Source of the DNA: Sphingomonadales bacterium UBA658
GTDB taxonomy: Bacteria; Pseudomonadota; Alphaproteobacteria; Sphingomonadales; Sphingomonadaceae
DNA: 16,911 nucleotides
NCBI GenBank assembly: GCA_002299195.1
Contig: DBOA01000035.1
Span: 2,000-18,910, forward strand
Direction of reading: 5' to 3'
The translations under genes were made by a program, and so were the position numbers. The notes beneath the pieces are model-generated. The model did no database searches and was not told where the DNA came from. It saw only the letters and a list, made by a program, of their open reading frames with translations. Positions 1 through 6,379 of this stretch are shown here, piece by piece. Within the stretch, counting starts at the first letter, position 1. Every line of letters starts with the position of its first letter.

Positions 1-87
1 AGGTGCGCAAACCATGTCGCTTCGCTTTCATCGGCATGTGCCGTCGCAGGAAGATGTGCCCGTGCCTCCGGTGACAGAGGCGAAATT

Positions 88-1005
88 TCAGACACCAAGA
101 TTTTCCCGGACATTATTGTCCGACAGGACACCCGCCAAACGTGCCAGTTCCGCGGGGTCCGATGGCAAGTGAATCATCAGCGTGACCAACTGGTCACCGC
201 GTCCACCCGATTTGGTTGTAAATCCCCTGCCCTTTATCCGCAGAACGGCCCCGGAATTGGTACGCGGCGGAACGGTCAGCATGACTGCGCCATCGACGGT
301 TGGAACCTTCACCTTGCCACCATCGACCGCTTCTTTGATCGAGATCGGCAGGTCAATCCGGATATGGTCGCCGTCGCGCGCCAAATCTGGGTGCTTGCCA
401 AGCTTTAGCGTAACCATGGCATCGCCATTGCCGCCAGGCCCCGGCTGACCACGCCCCGGAATGCGTATCTGTTGTCCAGCAACGAGGCCTGCAGGCAGTT
501 TGAACTCAACGGTCTTGCCATCGCCCAGCGTAATGCGCTGCGGCGCGAGCGTTGCCGCGTCGGTGAAGGACACCAAATGCTCGTACGCAATATTCGCGCC
601 CTTGGGTGGCGGCGCTTGCTGTGGACGTGGGCCAGCACCGGGACGGCCACCGCCGCCGCCAAACAGGCCGTCAAAAATGTCGCCAAGGTCAATGCCGCCA
701 CTGCCAAAGTCGAAATTGCCACCACCCGGTCCGCCTTGGCTATATCCGCCGCCGCCAAAGGGGTTGCCACCGGCAAAACGGGGTTGGCCGTTTTCGTCTA
801 TTTCGCCGCGGTCAAATTGCCCGCGCTTTTTGGGGTCCGATAACAAATCATACGCTTGCGTAATTTCGCTAAAGCGCTCTGAAGCTTTCGGATTGTCCTT
901 GTTCTTGTCGGGATGCAATTCCTTCGCAAGCTTACGATAAGCGGATTTAATCGCTTTCTCGTCCGCGCCTTTGGAAACGCCTAATATCGAATAAGGATCA
1001 GCCAT
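88..1005 (-). CDS. DnaJ-type co-chaperone without zinc finger (type II J protein, CbpA-like)
   Basis: A J-domain protein of 305 aa that should stimulate the ATPase of cytosolic DnaK and hand it unfolded substrates. The J domain spans about residues 4-66, with the diagnostic HPD tripeptide at 31-33. A Gly/Phe-rich linker follows (about 75-125, runs of Gly with Phe, Pro and Gln), then two beta-sandwich substrate-binding regions typical of the DnaJ C-terminal family (about 138-295). The CxxCxGxG zinc-finger repeats of true DnaJ are absent and the protein contains no cysteine at all, so it is a type II (CbpA/DjlA-like) protein rather than the housekeeping DnaJ. ATG at 1005 is preceded by an AGGGA motif at 1012-1016. 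It lies 56 bp downstream of the ABA4-like gene on the same strand. Family assignment is secure; the specific client role is unknown. Confidence 0.95.
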   Translation of the reverse strand: MADPYSILGVSKGADEKAIKSAYRKLAKELHPDKNKDNPKASERFSEITQAYDLLSDPKKRGQFDRGEIDENGQPRFAGGNPFGGGGYSQGGPGGGNFDFGSGGIDLGDIFDGLFGGGGGRPGAGPRPQQAPPPKGANIAYEHLVSFTDAATLAPQRITLGDGKTVEFKLPAGLVAGQQIRIPGRGQPGPGGNGDAMVTLKLGKHPDLARDGDHIRIDLPISIKEAVDGGKVKVPTVDGAVMLTVPPRTNSGAVLRIKGRGFTTKSGGRGDQLVTLMIHLPSDPAELARLAGVLSDNNVRENLGV

Positions 1006-1061
1006 TCTTGTCCCTGTTTACCCTGCTTATCCGTCTTACATTGGTATTACAGTGCCCCAAG

Positions 1062-1529
1062 TCAACTCGGAAGCAGGGCGTTATCCTGTTTTTTACCGGT
1101 AATCTGGCGTAGCAGAAGATATAGCAGCAGGCCAATCGGCCCCGCCATCAGCGTGAAGAACAATATGGGCACCTGAAGCCAGCGTGCAACATTGTGGTGG
1201 TCTGCATTTCGCGCAATCCAGATGCCGACAAACAAATCGAACGCCAAATAATGGACCCAGCCGATCGTTGCGCCGCCCGGCGAGTCAAACAGTGCCATGA
1301 CCCCGGCTAAGGTCGTGAAGTCCGCAGACGGGCGGCCTGCGGGACCGCCATCGGATATACATCCAGCCATCAACGGAATGATAAGGCCCGCATAAAGGCA
1401 GGCGAGCAACACTGTTCCTGCTAAAAATACATATGGCACGACCCGTTCGCGCCTTGGCGCGAGCGCCAAAACCACCCAAGCGAGCAGCGCCCACGCATTT
1501 GCGACACCGAATATCATTTCCCAGTTCAT
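1062..1529 (-). CDS. ABA4-like (DUF4281) integral membrane protein
   Basis: A 155-aa protein with four predicted membrane helices (about residues 8-25, 32-54, 89-106 and 117-141). It carries the segment GWVHYLAFDLFVG (90-102), characteristic of the ABA4-like/DUF4281 family. The plant member ABA4 is needed for neoxanthin formation from violaxanthin; the role of bacterial members is not established. Sphingomonads do make carotenoids, but no carotenoid gene lies in this window, so a pigment role is only a possibility. The start ATG at 1529 has an AAAGGGG motif at 1542-1548, with a rather long 12-nt spacing. The gene is divergent from pdxH across 51 bp and may be cotranscribed with the J-protein gene downstream. 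The family call is fairly confident, the function is not. Confidence 0.85.
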   Translation of the reverse strand: MNWEMIFGVANAWALLAWVVLALAPRRERVVPYVFLAGTVLLACLYAGLIIPLMAGCISDGGPAGRPSADFTTLAGVMALFDSPGGATIGWVHYLAFDLFVGIWIARNADHHNVARWLQVPILFFTLMAGPIGLLLYLLLRQITGKKQDNALLPS

Positions 1530-1580
1530 TTTGTTTTCTAGCCCCTTTTAACCCGCATCAGTCTAGCCTATCGGTGGGCT
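1530..1580. promoter_or_regulatory. Divergent intergenic region, ABA4-like gene / pdxH
   Basis: Fifty-one bases separate two divergent start codons, so the promoters for both units must overlap here or extend into the coding sequences. No convincing -35/-10 pair is visible by eye on either strand. GGTGGG at 1573-1578 lies only 2 nt before the pdxH ATG, too close for a normal ribosome binding site, and no better one is present. Confidence 0.4.
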
Positions 1581-2177
1581 ATGAAAAGACCTGATCCTTT
1601 TAGCCTGTTCGACGCATGGTTTGCCGAAGCGCGGACCACCGAAATCAACGACTCCAACGCAATGGCATTGGCGACCACGGGCGCAGATGGGCAACCTTCG
1701 GTCCGCATGGTGCTGTTGAAAGGCCACGGCACCGACCTTGGCGACCATGGCGGGTTTGTTTTTTATACGAATTTCGAAAGCCGCAAGGCGATGCAATTGT
1801 CCGACAATGCACAGGTGGCGCTGTTGTTTCACTGGAAATCGTTGCGGCGGCAAATCCGGATTGAGGGTCAAGCGAACCCCGTCGACGACGCGACCGCCGA
1901 TGCCTATTTCGCCACCCGCTCACGCAATTCGCAGCTGGGCGCATGGGCTTCGGACCAGTCGCGTCCCTTGGCAGACCGCGCGACATTTGAAGCGCGTTTT
2001 GCCGCGGTAGAAGCCCGCTTTGAAGGCCAAGATGTTCCGCGCCCGCCGCATTGGTCGGGTTGGATGGTTAGCCCGCACCGCATCGAATTCTGGCAAGACC
2101 GCGAATTCCGCCTGCATGAACGTTGGGTATATGAACGCGACGGCGATGGCTGGACGACGGGCATGTTGTATCCATGA
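1581..2177 (+). CDS. pdxH: Pyridoxamine 5'-phosphate oxidase
   Basis: PdxH is the cytosolic FMN enzyme that oxidises pyridoxamine or pyridoxine 5'-phosphate with O2 to pyridoxal 5'-phosphate, in the final step and salvage of vitamin B6. The 198-aa product is close to the usual length. Conserved signatures include RMVLLK (42-47), YTNFESRK (62-69) for FMN phosphate contact, SRNSQLGAWAS (114-124), PRPPHWSGW (153-161) and the C-terminal IEFWQ...RLHER (168-181), which contributes substrate and FMN contacts. The ending MLYP resembles the usual R-L-x-P terminus with the Arg replaced by Met, a small deviation. It starts the plus-strand run, and the next gene begins 10 nt after its TGA. No in-frame alternative start lies upstream within the short divergent gap. 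Confidence 0.97.
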   Translation: MKRPDPFSLFDAWFAEARTTEINDSNAMALATTGADGQPSVRMVLLKGHGTDLGDHGGFVFYTNFESRKAMQLSDNAQVALLFHWKSLRRQIRIEGQANPVDDATADAYFATRSRNSQLGAWASDQSRPLADRATFEARFAAVEARFEGQDVPRPPHWSGWMVSPHRIEFWQDREFRLHERWVYERDGDGWTTGMLYP

Positions 2178-2187
2178 AGGGCCGCAC

Positions 2188-3141
2188 ATGAGCCTTGGTC
2201 ATAGCCACCATCACCACGCGCATGGTGAACTCACCAAACGTGCGGCCATCGCCAGCGTATCGATGGCGCTGTTCCTGCTTGCACTTAAGGTGTTTGCGGC
2301 GGCGGAGACCGGGTCAGTTGCGCTGCTTGGGTCATTAGCGGACACAGGATTTGACGTTCTTGCCTCGCTGCTCACGCTGTTCAGCGTCCGTTACGCCGCG
2401 ATGCCCGCGGATGACGACCATCGCTTCGGCCATGGCAAGGCAGAGGCATTGTCCGCCTTGGTGCAGGTTGTGCTCGTCATACTGTCGGCCATCCTGATTG
2501 CATGGCGCGCGATTGTGCGGCTCGGTTCGCAGGAAACGACGTCCCATCCGGAATATGGCATTGGGGTCTCGCTCATTGCGATTGCGGCAACGCTCGGGCT
2601 GCTTGCCTATCAGCGTTATGTTGTCCGCAAAACCGGCTCGGTCGCGATTCAAGCCGATCATGTGCATTATCAAAGCGACCTGTTGCTCAACATTGCCGTT
2701 ATTGTCGCAATCGTCCTTGATACGATGCTGGGTGTGCGCGGTGCCGACCCATTGTTCGGCATCGCGATTGCAGCATGGCTGTTGTGGGGCGCTTACAACG
2801 CGGCCCGTCTGGCGTTGGACCAATTGCTGGATCGCGAATGGCCGCAGGAAAAGCGCCAGCGCTTCATCGAAGTTGCCATGCGCCACCCTGAACTGCGCGG
2901 CATTCACGATATGCGCACCCGTTCCAGCGGCGCGCATGACTTTTGCCAGTTCCACGTCTGGGTCGACCCCGACATGACCGTCGCGGCAGCGCACCATATC
3001 ATGGACGAAGTCGAACAAGCGTTGATGGATGAATTCCCCGGCGTCGAAGTGCTGATCCACCCCGACCCCGAAGGCCACAAAGACGAAATGGGCTATATCC
3101 CATCCGAAACCATCGAACATCACGAGCATATGCATGACTGA
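2188..3141 (+). CDS. Cation diffusion facilitator (FieF/YiiP-type metal efflux transporter)
   Basis: An inner-membrane divalent metal/H+ antiporter (Zn2+, Fe2+ or similar) of 317 aa, close to E. coli YiiP in length. A His-rich N-terminus (GHSHHHHAHG, 4-13) precedes six membrane helices. The transport site is visible as D52 and D56 in helix 2 and as the HYQSD segment in helix 5. The YiiP-type second site is D75/H78/H82 in PADDDHRFGHGK. The cytosolic dimerisation domain (about 210-300) keeps the His ligands in IHDMR, QFHVW and AHHIMDE and the final HPDPEG. I chose the ATG at 2188, 10 nt after the pdxH stop and 6 nt after AAGGG (2177-2181). The frame stays open upstream into pdxH, but those residues do not resemble the family. 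The gene ends with an 8-nt overlap with the PhzF gene. Metal specificity cannot be read from sequence. Confidence 0.95.
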   Translation: MSLGHSHHHHAHGELTKRAAIASVSMALFLLALKVFAAAETGSVALLGSLADTGFDVLASLLTLFSVRYAAMPADDDHRFGHGKAEALSALVQVVLVILSAILIAWRAIVRLGSQETTSHPEYGIGVSLIAIAATLGLLAYQRYVVRKTGSVAIQADHVHYQSDLLLNIAVIVAIVLDTMLGVRGADPLFGIAIAAWLLWGAYNAARLALDQLLDREWPQEKRQRFIEVAMRHPELRGIHDMRTRSSGAHDFCQFHVWVDPDMTVAAAHHIMDEVEQALMDEFPGVEVLIHPDPEGHKDEMGYIPSETIEHHEHMHD

Positions 3142-3931
3142 TTTGCTTTATTATCACGTCGACGCCTTTGCCGAGCGGCCGTTCACGGGCAATCAGGCCG
3201 CCGTCATGCCGCTCACGCACTGGCTGGATGACGCCGTGCTGCAGGCGATCGGCGAAGAAAACAACTTCGCCGAAACGGCATTCTACGTGCCCGACGAAAC
3301 GGGCGCCGCCGATTATGAATTGCGCTGGTTCACGCCGGAGGTTGAAATACGCCTCTGCGGCCATGCGACACTTGCGAGCGGGCATATCGTGCTGAGCCAA
3401 AACCCTGCGCTTGACCGCGTGACGTTCCGGACGCGCAAAGCTGGCATATTGGAAGTGCGGCGCGAAGGTGATGGTTATGCCGTCGCATTACCTGCAATCC
3501 CGACGGAGCCGGTTAATAACCCCGAAATGATGCAGGCCATGGGCGGAAATCCCCTGTCGATGCGCAGCAACCCCGACAGCTATAATATGTTCGTTTACGC
3601 AACAGCGGCAGAAATTTTGGCGCTGAAGCCCGATATGAAGGCGCTTGCGACACTTGGCGATGACAGCTTCACCGCCACGGCGCGCGGGGAAGACACCGAC
3701 ATTGTCAGCCGCGTTTTTGTTCCGGGTGCAGGCGTGGACGAAGACAGCGTTACCGGCAGTGCCCATGCCGTCCTGACGCCCTATTGGGCTACCGAGCTAG
3801 GTCGTGACAATTTTACCGCCTATCAGGCATCGGCGCGCGGCGGTTATCTTGGTTGCCGTCTTGATGGTGAACGTGCGTGGTTGTCAGGCCATTGTTTTAC
3901 GGTAGTAAAGGGAATGTTCAGCTTGGGCTGA
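3134..3931 (+). CDS. PhzF-family isomerase/epimerase-like protein
   Basis: A 265-aa protein of the PhzF fold (two diaminopimelate-epimerase-like halves). The namesake isomerises trans-2,3-dihydro-3-hydroxyanthranilate in phenazine synthesis; most family members have unknown substrates. Seen here are the N-terminal HVDAFAERPFTGNQAAV (8-24), the active-site region NNFAETAFY with the likely catalytic glutamate E47, WFTPEVEIRLCGHATLASGH in the first half, and DEDSVTGSAHAVLTPYW in the second. No other phenazine gene is nearby, so a phenazine role is unlikely. The ATG lies inside the end of the transporter gene (8-nt overlap), which suggests translational coupling. The family is certain, the substrate unknown. 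Confidence 0.93.
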   Translation: MTDLLYYHVDAFAERPFTGNQAAVMPLTHWLDDAVLQAIGEENNFAETAFYVPDETGAADYELRWFTPEVEIRLCGHATLASGHIVLSQNPALDRVTFRTRKAGILEVRREGDGYAVALPAIPTEPVNNPEMMQAMGGNPLSMRSNPDSYNMFVYATAAEILALKPDMKALATLGDDSFTATARGEDTDIVSRVFVPGAGVDEDSVTGSAHAVLTPYWATELGRDNFTAYQASARGGYLGCRLDGERAWLSGHCFTVVKGMFSLG

Positions 3932-3954
3932 CCAAAGAGACGTTTCATCAAGCG

Positions 3955-3959
3955 AAGGA
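3955..3959 (+). promoter_or_regulatory. Ribosome binding site of the EF-hand gene
   Basis: AAGGA lies 6 nt before the ATG at 3966. It is well placed and supports that start and the signal peptide it yields. Confidence 0.7.
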
Positions 3960-3965
3960 AGATCC

Positions 3966-4247
3966 ATGCAGAAATCATTAGTCGTCTTGGCGGCATTCAT
4001 CATGTCACCGGCCGTTATGGCGCAAGACGCCCCGCCGCCCGCTCCCGGTGGCGGCACTCCACAGCCCGAGCAAATCTTTGCTTTTCTCGATGCAAATAAA
4101 GACGGCTTCATCGCTAAGGACGAAGCACAGGGACCATTGGTCCAGTATTTCGGGATGATCGATACCGATAAGGACGACAAGATTTCGATGGCTGAACTGA
4201 AAACTGCCTTGGAAGCAATGCGTCCGCCCGAGCCTACGCAAGGCTAG
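3966..4247 (+). CDS. Small exported EF-hand calcium-binding protein
   Basis: A 93-aa protein with a typical cleavable signal peptide (residues 1-19, cleavage after AVMA), then a Pro/Gly-rich linker (about 21-34) and two EF-hand loops. The first, DANKDGFIAKDE (42-53), is canonical, with acidic or Asn ligands at loop positions 1, 3, 5 and 12. The second, DTDKDDKISMAE (66-77), keeps the ligands but has Asp instead of the usual Gly at loop position 6. It is likely a periplasmic Ca2+-binding protein of unknown role. It sits 34 nt after the PhzF gene, with its own ribosome binding site and a strong terminator 50 bp downstream. The short length is normal for this type of secreted bacterial EF-hand protein. 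Confidence 0.88.
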   Translation: MQKSLVVLAAFIMSPAVMAQDAPPPAPGGGTPQPEQIFAFLDANKDGFIAKDEAQGPLVQYFGMIDTDKDDKISMAELKTALEAMRPPEPTQG

Positions 4248-4262
4248 ACCCAAGGTAAATAA

Positions 4263-4299
4263 TTTATCCTAAAATATTAGGGTCATGACCTAGGATAAA
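4263..4299. repeat. Nested inverted repeats in convergent intergenic region
   Basis: Nine-base arms TTTATCCTA (4263-4271) and TAGGATAAA (4291-4299) are perfect inverted repeats. Between and across them lie a second hairpin CCTAA/TTAGG (4268-4272 with 4277-4281) and the 10-bp perfect palindrome GGTCATGACC (4281-4290). The outer right arm shares its A residues with the stem of the neighbouring terminator. The purpose is unknown: a second transcription stop, mRNA end stabiliser or protein-binding site are all possible. Confidence 0.6.
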
Positions 4300-4335
4300 A
4301 CGCGCGGGCGGCCACTGGGCTTCCCGCGCGTTTTT
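4297..4335. terminator. Bidirectional rho-independent terminator between EF-hand gene and cyclophilin gene
   Basis: A perfect 12-bp inverted repeat, AAAACGCGCGGG (4297-4308) with CCCGCGCGTTTT (4323-4334), encloses a 14-nt loop. A T run (4331-4335) follows on the plus strand and, by symmetry, an A run serves the minus strand. It sits 50 bp after the EF-hand stop and 5 bp beyond the cyclophilin stop, so it can terminate both converging transcripts. Confidence 0.85.
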
Positions 4336-4339
4336 AATA

Positions 4340-4789
4340 TCAGGCGACAGTCGCCTTGCGGATGACACCTGGATTCGCAGGTGGCTCACCCTTTGGCAAA
4401 GCATCGATATGTTCCATGCCGCTGGTGACTTGGCCCCAGACCGTATATTGACGGTCAAGGAAGGTCGCATCATCAAAGCAGATGAAGAACTGGCTGTTGG
4501 CCGTGTTCGGGTCATTGGTACGCGCCATGGAGCATACGCCGCGCACATGCGGTTCAGCGTTGAATTCCTGCGCCAGATTTGGCTTGGACGAACCGCCCAT
4601 GCCTGTGCCGTTCGGGCAACCGCCCTGCGCCATGAATCCGGGGATCACGCGGTGGAACTTCACACCGTCGTAAAAGCCTTCGCCAGTCAGTTCTTTGATA
4701 CGGGCAACATGGTTTGGCGCCAGATCGGGGCGAAGTTTGATAACAACGTCGCCGTTGTCGAGCGAAAGGGTAAGCGTTTCATCGGCCAT
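4340..4789 (-). CDS. ppiB: Cytosolic peptidyl-prolyl cis-trans isomerase, cyclophilin type
   Basis: A 149-aa cyclophilin that catalyses cis-trans isomerisation of peptide bonds preceding proline. Core motifs are complete: FHRVIPGFMAQGG (45-57) with catalytic Arg47 and pocket residues Phe52, Met53 and Gln55, then ARTNDPNTANSQFFI (89-103) and FLDRQYTVWG (110-119). The human CypA Trp121 and His126 positions are Phe and Tyr here, common in bacteria. There is no signal peptide, so it should be cytosolic like E. coli PpiB, and the symbol is given on that basis. The frame is open 18 codons further upstream, but the ATG at 4789 matches the family N-terminus and has AAAGGA at 4800-4805. It transcribes toward the shared terminator and is divergent from mgtE. 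Confidence 0.93.
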   Translation of the reverse strand: MADETLTLSLDNGDVVIKLRPDLAPNHVARIKELTGEGFYDGVKFHRVIPGFMAQGGCPNGTGMGGSSKPNLAQEFNAEPHVRGVCSMARTNDPNTANSQFFICFDDATFLDRQYTVWGQVTSGMEHIDALPKGEPPANPGVIRKATVA

Positions 4790-4805
4790 ATATATATAAT
4801 CCTTT
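4788..4805 (-). promoter_or_regulatory. Ribosome binding site of cyclophilin gene with TA-repeat spacer
   Basis: On the minus strand AAAGGA (4805-4800) is separated from the ATG (4789-4787) by a 10-nt spacer made almost wholly of alternating T and A. The alternating tract (4788-4798, 11 nt) runs directly into the start codon. A 10-nt spacing is longer than the usual optimum, so loss of one TA unit would bring it nearer the optimum. Confidence 0.55.
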
Positions 4806-4945
4806 AGGCTGGGGAAATATTGACGGTGCCCTAGGGGATGCATTGCGCGCGTGCAAAGCCAAAATCATTGCAATTTGACGCTGCAAGCTTAGGAGGGGCG
4901 AAATTACAACGTCCAGGCACAAAATTACGAATGGGAGGCCCGCAC
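4790..4945. promoter_or_regulatory. Divergent intergenic region, cyclophilin gene / mgtE
   Basis: This 156-bp region is the largest gene-free stretch of the window. On the plus strand a TTGACG hexamer (4875-4880) could be the -35 of an mgtE promoter, but no good -10 follows at 16-18 nt. On the minus strand TTGCAC followed by TAGGGC after 17 nt is a weak candidate for the cyclophilin promoter. A short inverted repeat TTGCA/TGCAA (4868-4872, 4882-4886) surrounds the TTGACG. An orphan Shine-Dalgarno-like AGGAGGGG (4891-4898) has no start codon at a usable distance. I see no recognisable Mg2+ riboswitch. Confidence 0.4.
4933..4938 (+). promoter_or_regulatory. Ribosome binding site deciding the mgtE start
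   Basis: GGGAGG ends 7 nt before the ATG at 4946. This favours 4946 over the in-frame ATG at 4931, which would place the motif inside the coding sequence, and over the open frame back to 4838. Confidence 0.7.
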
Positions 4946-6355
4946 ATGACAAGCGATATCGCCGACCCATTGACCATCGATACCGAAATTTTGGAGACCC
5001 TGGACGAAGACAACCGTCTGACCCGCGATTATGTCGACCGCGTGCTAGACGCCATGGAGGCCGGCGACGCCCAAGAAGTCTACCGGCTTGTTGAACCGCT
5101 CCACGAAGCCGACATTGCCGACCTTCTCGAGCTAACGCCGTCTGAACGGCGTGGCGACCTTGCCATCAGCATGGGCGAGCTGATGAGCGCCGAAGTGCTG
5201 GCCGAGGTCAATGACTATGTCCGCGAGGATATCATTGACGCCTTGCCCGCAGCGCAAGTTGCCGGGCTGGCTGGACAGTTGGATACCGATGACGCGGTCG
5301 CGATCATCGAGGATATGGAGAAAGAGGACCAGCAGGCCATTCTTGCCGAGCTGGACCCCGAAGATCGCGCGGTCATCGAAGACGCGCTGTCCTACCCCGA
5401 AGAATCCGCTGGCCGCATCATGCAGCGCGAGCTTGTGGCGGTGCCAGAGCATATGACCGTGGGTCAGCTGATCGACTATCTGCGCGACCATCATGAGTTG
5501 ACCACAGAGTTCTGGGAAGTGTTTGTCGTCGACCCGCAGCATAAGCCCGTGGGTACGTGCAAGCTCAGCTGGATCATGCGCAGCCAGCGCAAGGTTCCTG
5601 TCAGCGACATTATGAAGCATGAACAGACGCTGATTCCCGTCGATATGGATCAGGAAGAAGTCGCGCTTCGGTTCCAGAAATACGCACTTATTTCGGCCGC
5701 TGTTGTCGATGGCGCGGGACGGCTCGTCGGCGTCATCACCGCCGATGACATCGTGCACATCATTCAGGAAGAAGCGGACGAGGATATTTTGCGCCTGTCC
5801 GGCGCCGGTGAAGGCGACATTAACGAGCCTATTTCGGACAGTTATAAAGCACGCGTGCGTTGGTTGATTGCCAATCTCGGCACCGCGATGGTGGCCAGCT
5901 TTATCATCGCGCAATTTGGGGCAGCGATTGAAACCATGGTCGCCTTGGCTGTGCTTATGCCGATTGTGGCCTCAATCGGTGGCAATGCAGGCACGCAGAC
6001 GCTTGCGGTTACGGTGCGCGCGTTGGCAACCAATCAGCTCACGCAATCGAACACGATGCGGTCGATCTGGCGGGAGATTCGCGTCGCCCTGCTCATTGGC
6101 GCAACGATCGCGGTGATTGCCGGGTTCGGCGCGGGCATCATATTTGGCGATCAGCTGCTGGGCGGCGTTATTGCGGTGGCGATATTGTGCAATATCGCAC
6201 TGGCCGGTCTGTCGGGCGTTGCCATACCGGTTCTGCTTGATCGCTTGGATCAGGACCCTGCTGTATCAAGTTCGATATTCGTAACCATGATTACGGATTC
6301 CATGGGCTTCCTTATTTTCTTGGGGCTTGCGGTCTTCAGCGGCCTTGTCGGTTAA
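4946..6355 (+). CDS. mgtE: Magnesium channel/transporter MgtE
   Basis: MgtE is an inner-membrane, Mg2+-gated Mg2+ channel that mediates uptake; its cytosolic domain closes the pore when Mg2+ is plentiful. The 469-aa product has the full architecture: an acidic N domain (about 28-150), two CBS modules (about 155-215 and 216-275), an acidic plug-helix region (about 276-300, EEADED) and five membrane helices (about 305-467). The signature GGNAGTQ is at 345-351, and D451 in TMITDSMGF corresponds to the pore Asp (D432) of the Thermus protein. It is followed 24 nt later by the DUF1489 gene on the same strand and is divergent from the cyclophilin gene. The start choice rests on the ribosome binding site at 4933-4938. 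Confidence 0.96.
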   Translation: MTSDIADPLTIDTEILETLDEDNRLTRDYVDRVLDAMEAGDAQEVYRLVEPLHEADIADLLELTPSERRGDLAISMGELMSAEVLAEVNDYVREDIIDALPAAQVAGLAGQLDTDDAVAIIEDMEKEDQQAILAELDPEDRAVIEDALSYPEESAGRIMQRELVAVPEHMTVGQLIDYLRDHHELTTEFWEVFVVDPQHKPVGTCKLSWIMRSQRKVPVSDIMKHEQTLIPVDMDQEEVALRFQKYALISAAVVDGAGRLVGVITADDIVHIIQEEADEDILRLSGAGEGDINEPISDSYKARVRWLIANLGTAMVASFIIAQFGAAIETMVALAVLMPIVASIGGNAGTQTLAVTVRALATNQLTQSNTMRSIWREIRVALLIGATIAVIAGFGAGIIFGDQLLGGVIAVAILCNIALAGLSGVAIPVLLDRLDQDPAVSSSIFVTMITDSMGFLIFLGLAVFSGLVG

Positions 6356-6379
6356 CACTGCAGTTATCCAATAACCCCC

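Noticed and set aside
64..81. Possible terminator hairpin GCCTC/GAGGC downstream of the J-protein stop
   Set aside because: The stem is only 5 bp with an 8-nt loop and no T run on either strand.
14..172. Short plus-strand open frame at the left edge beginning ATG TCG CTT
   Set aside because: It overlaps the 3' end of the J-protein gene antisense, has no ribosome binding site in view and encodes nothing recognisable. Whether 1-87 contains the start of a minus-strand gene cannot be decided.
461..940. 159-codon plus-strand open frame across the J-protein gene, and similar frames at 472-843 and 405-776
   Set aside because: These are antisense or shifted readings of the Gly/Phe-rich J-protein. 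They give low-complexity Pro/Ala/Arg sequence with no family features.
2020..2187. N-terminal extension of the cation transporter inside pdxH
   Set aside because: The 56 residues come from an out-of-frame reading of pdxH. The His-rich transporter N-terminus starts at 2188 just after the pdxH stop.
2335..3135. 266-codon minus-strand frame opposite the cation transporter
   Set aside because: It is a mirror of a secure gene in a high-GC genome, His/Gln/Arg-rich with no recognisable domain.
3134..3931. Phenazine biosynthesis locus suggested by the PhzF homologue
   Set aside because: No other phz gene is present, and PhzF-fold proteins are common outside phenazine pathways.
4891..4898. Strong AGGAGGGG Shine-Dalgarno-like motif upstream of mgtE, suggesting a leader peptide
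   Set aside because: No ATG, GTG or TTG lies at a usable distance; the next ATG (4931) is more than 30 nt away.
4838..4945. N-terminal extension of MgtE in the open upstream frame
   Set aside because: The residues do not resemble MgtE, and GGGAGG at 4933-4938 marks the start at 4946.
5132..5914. 260-codon minus-strand frame opposite mgtE
   Set aside because: It lies wholly inside the well-supported mgtE gene. Its His/Asp-rich composition follows from complementary codons.
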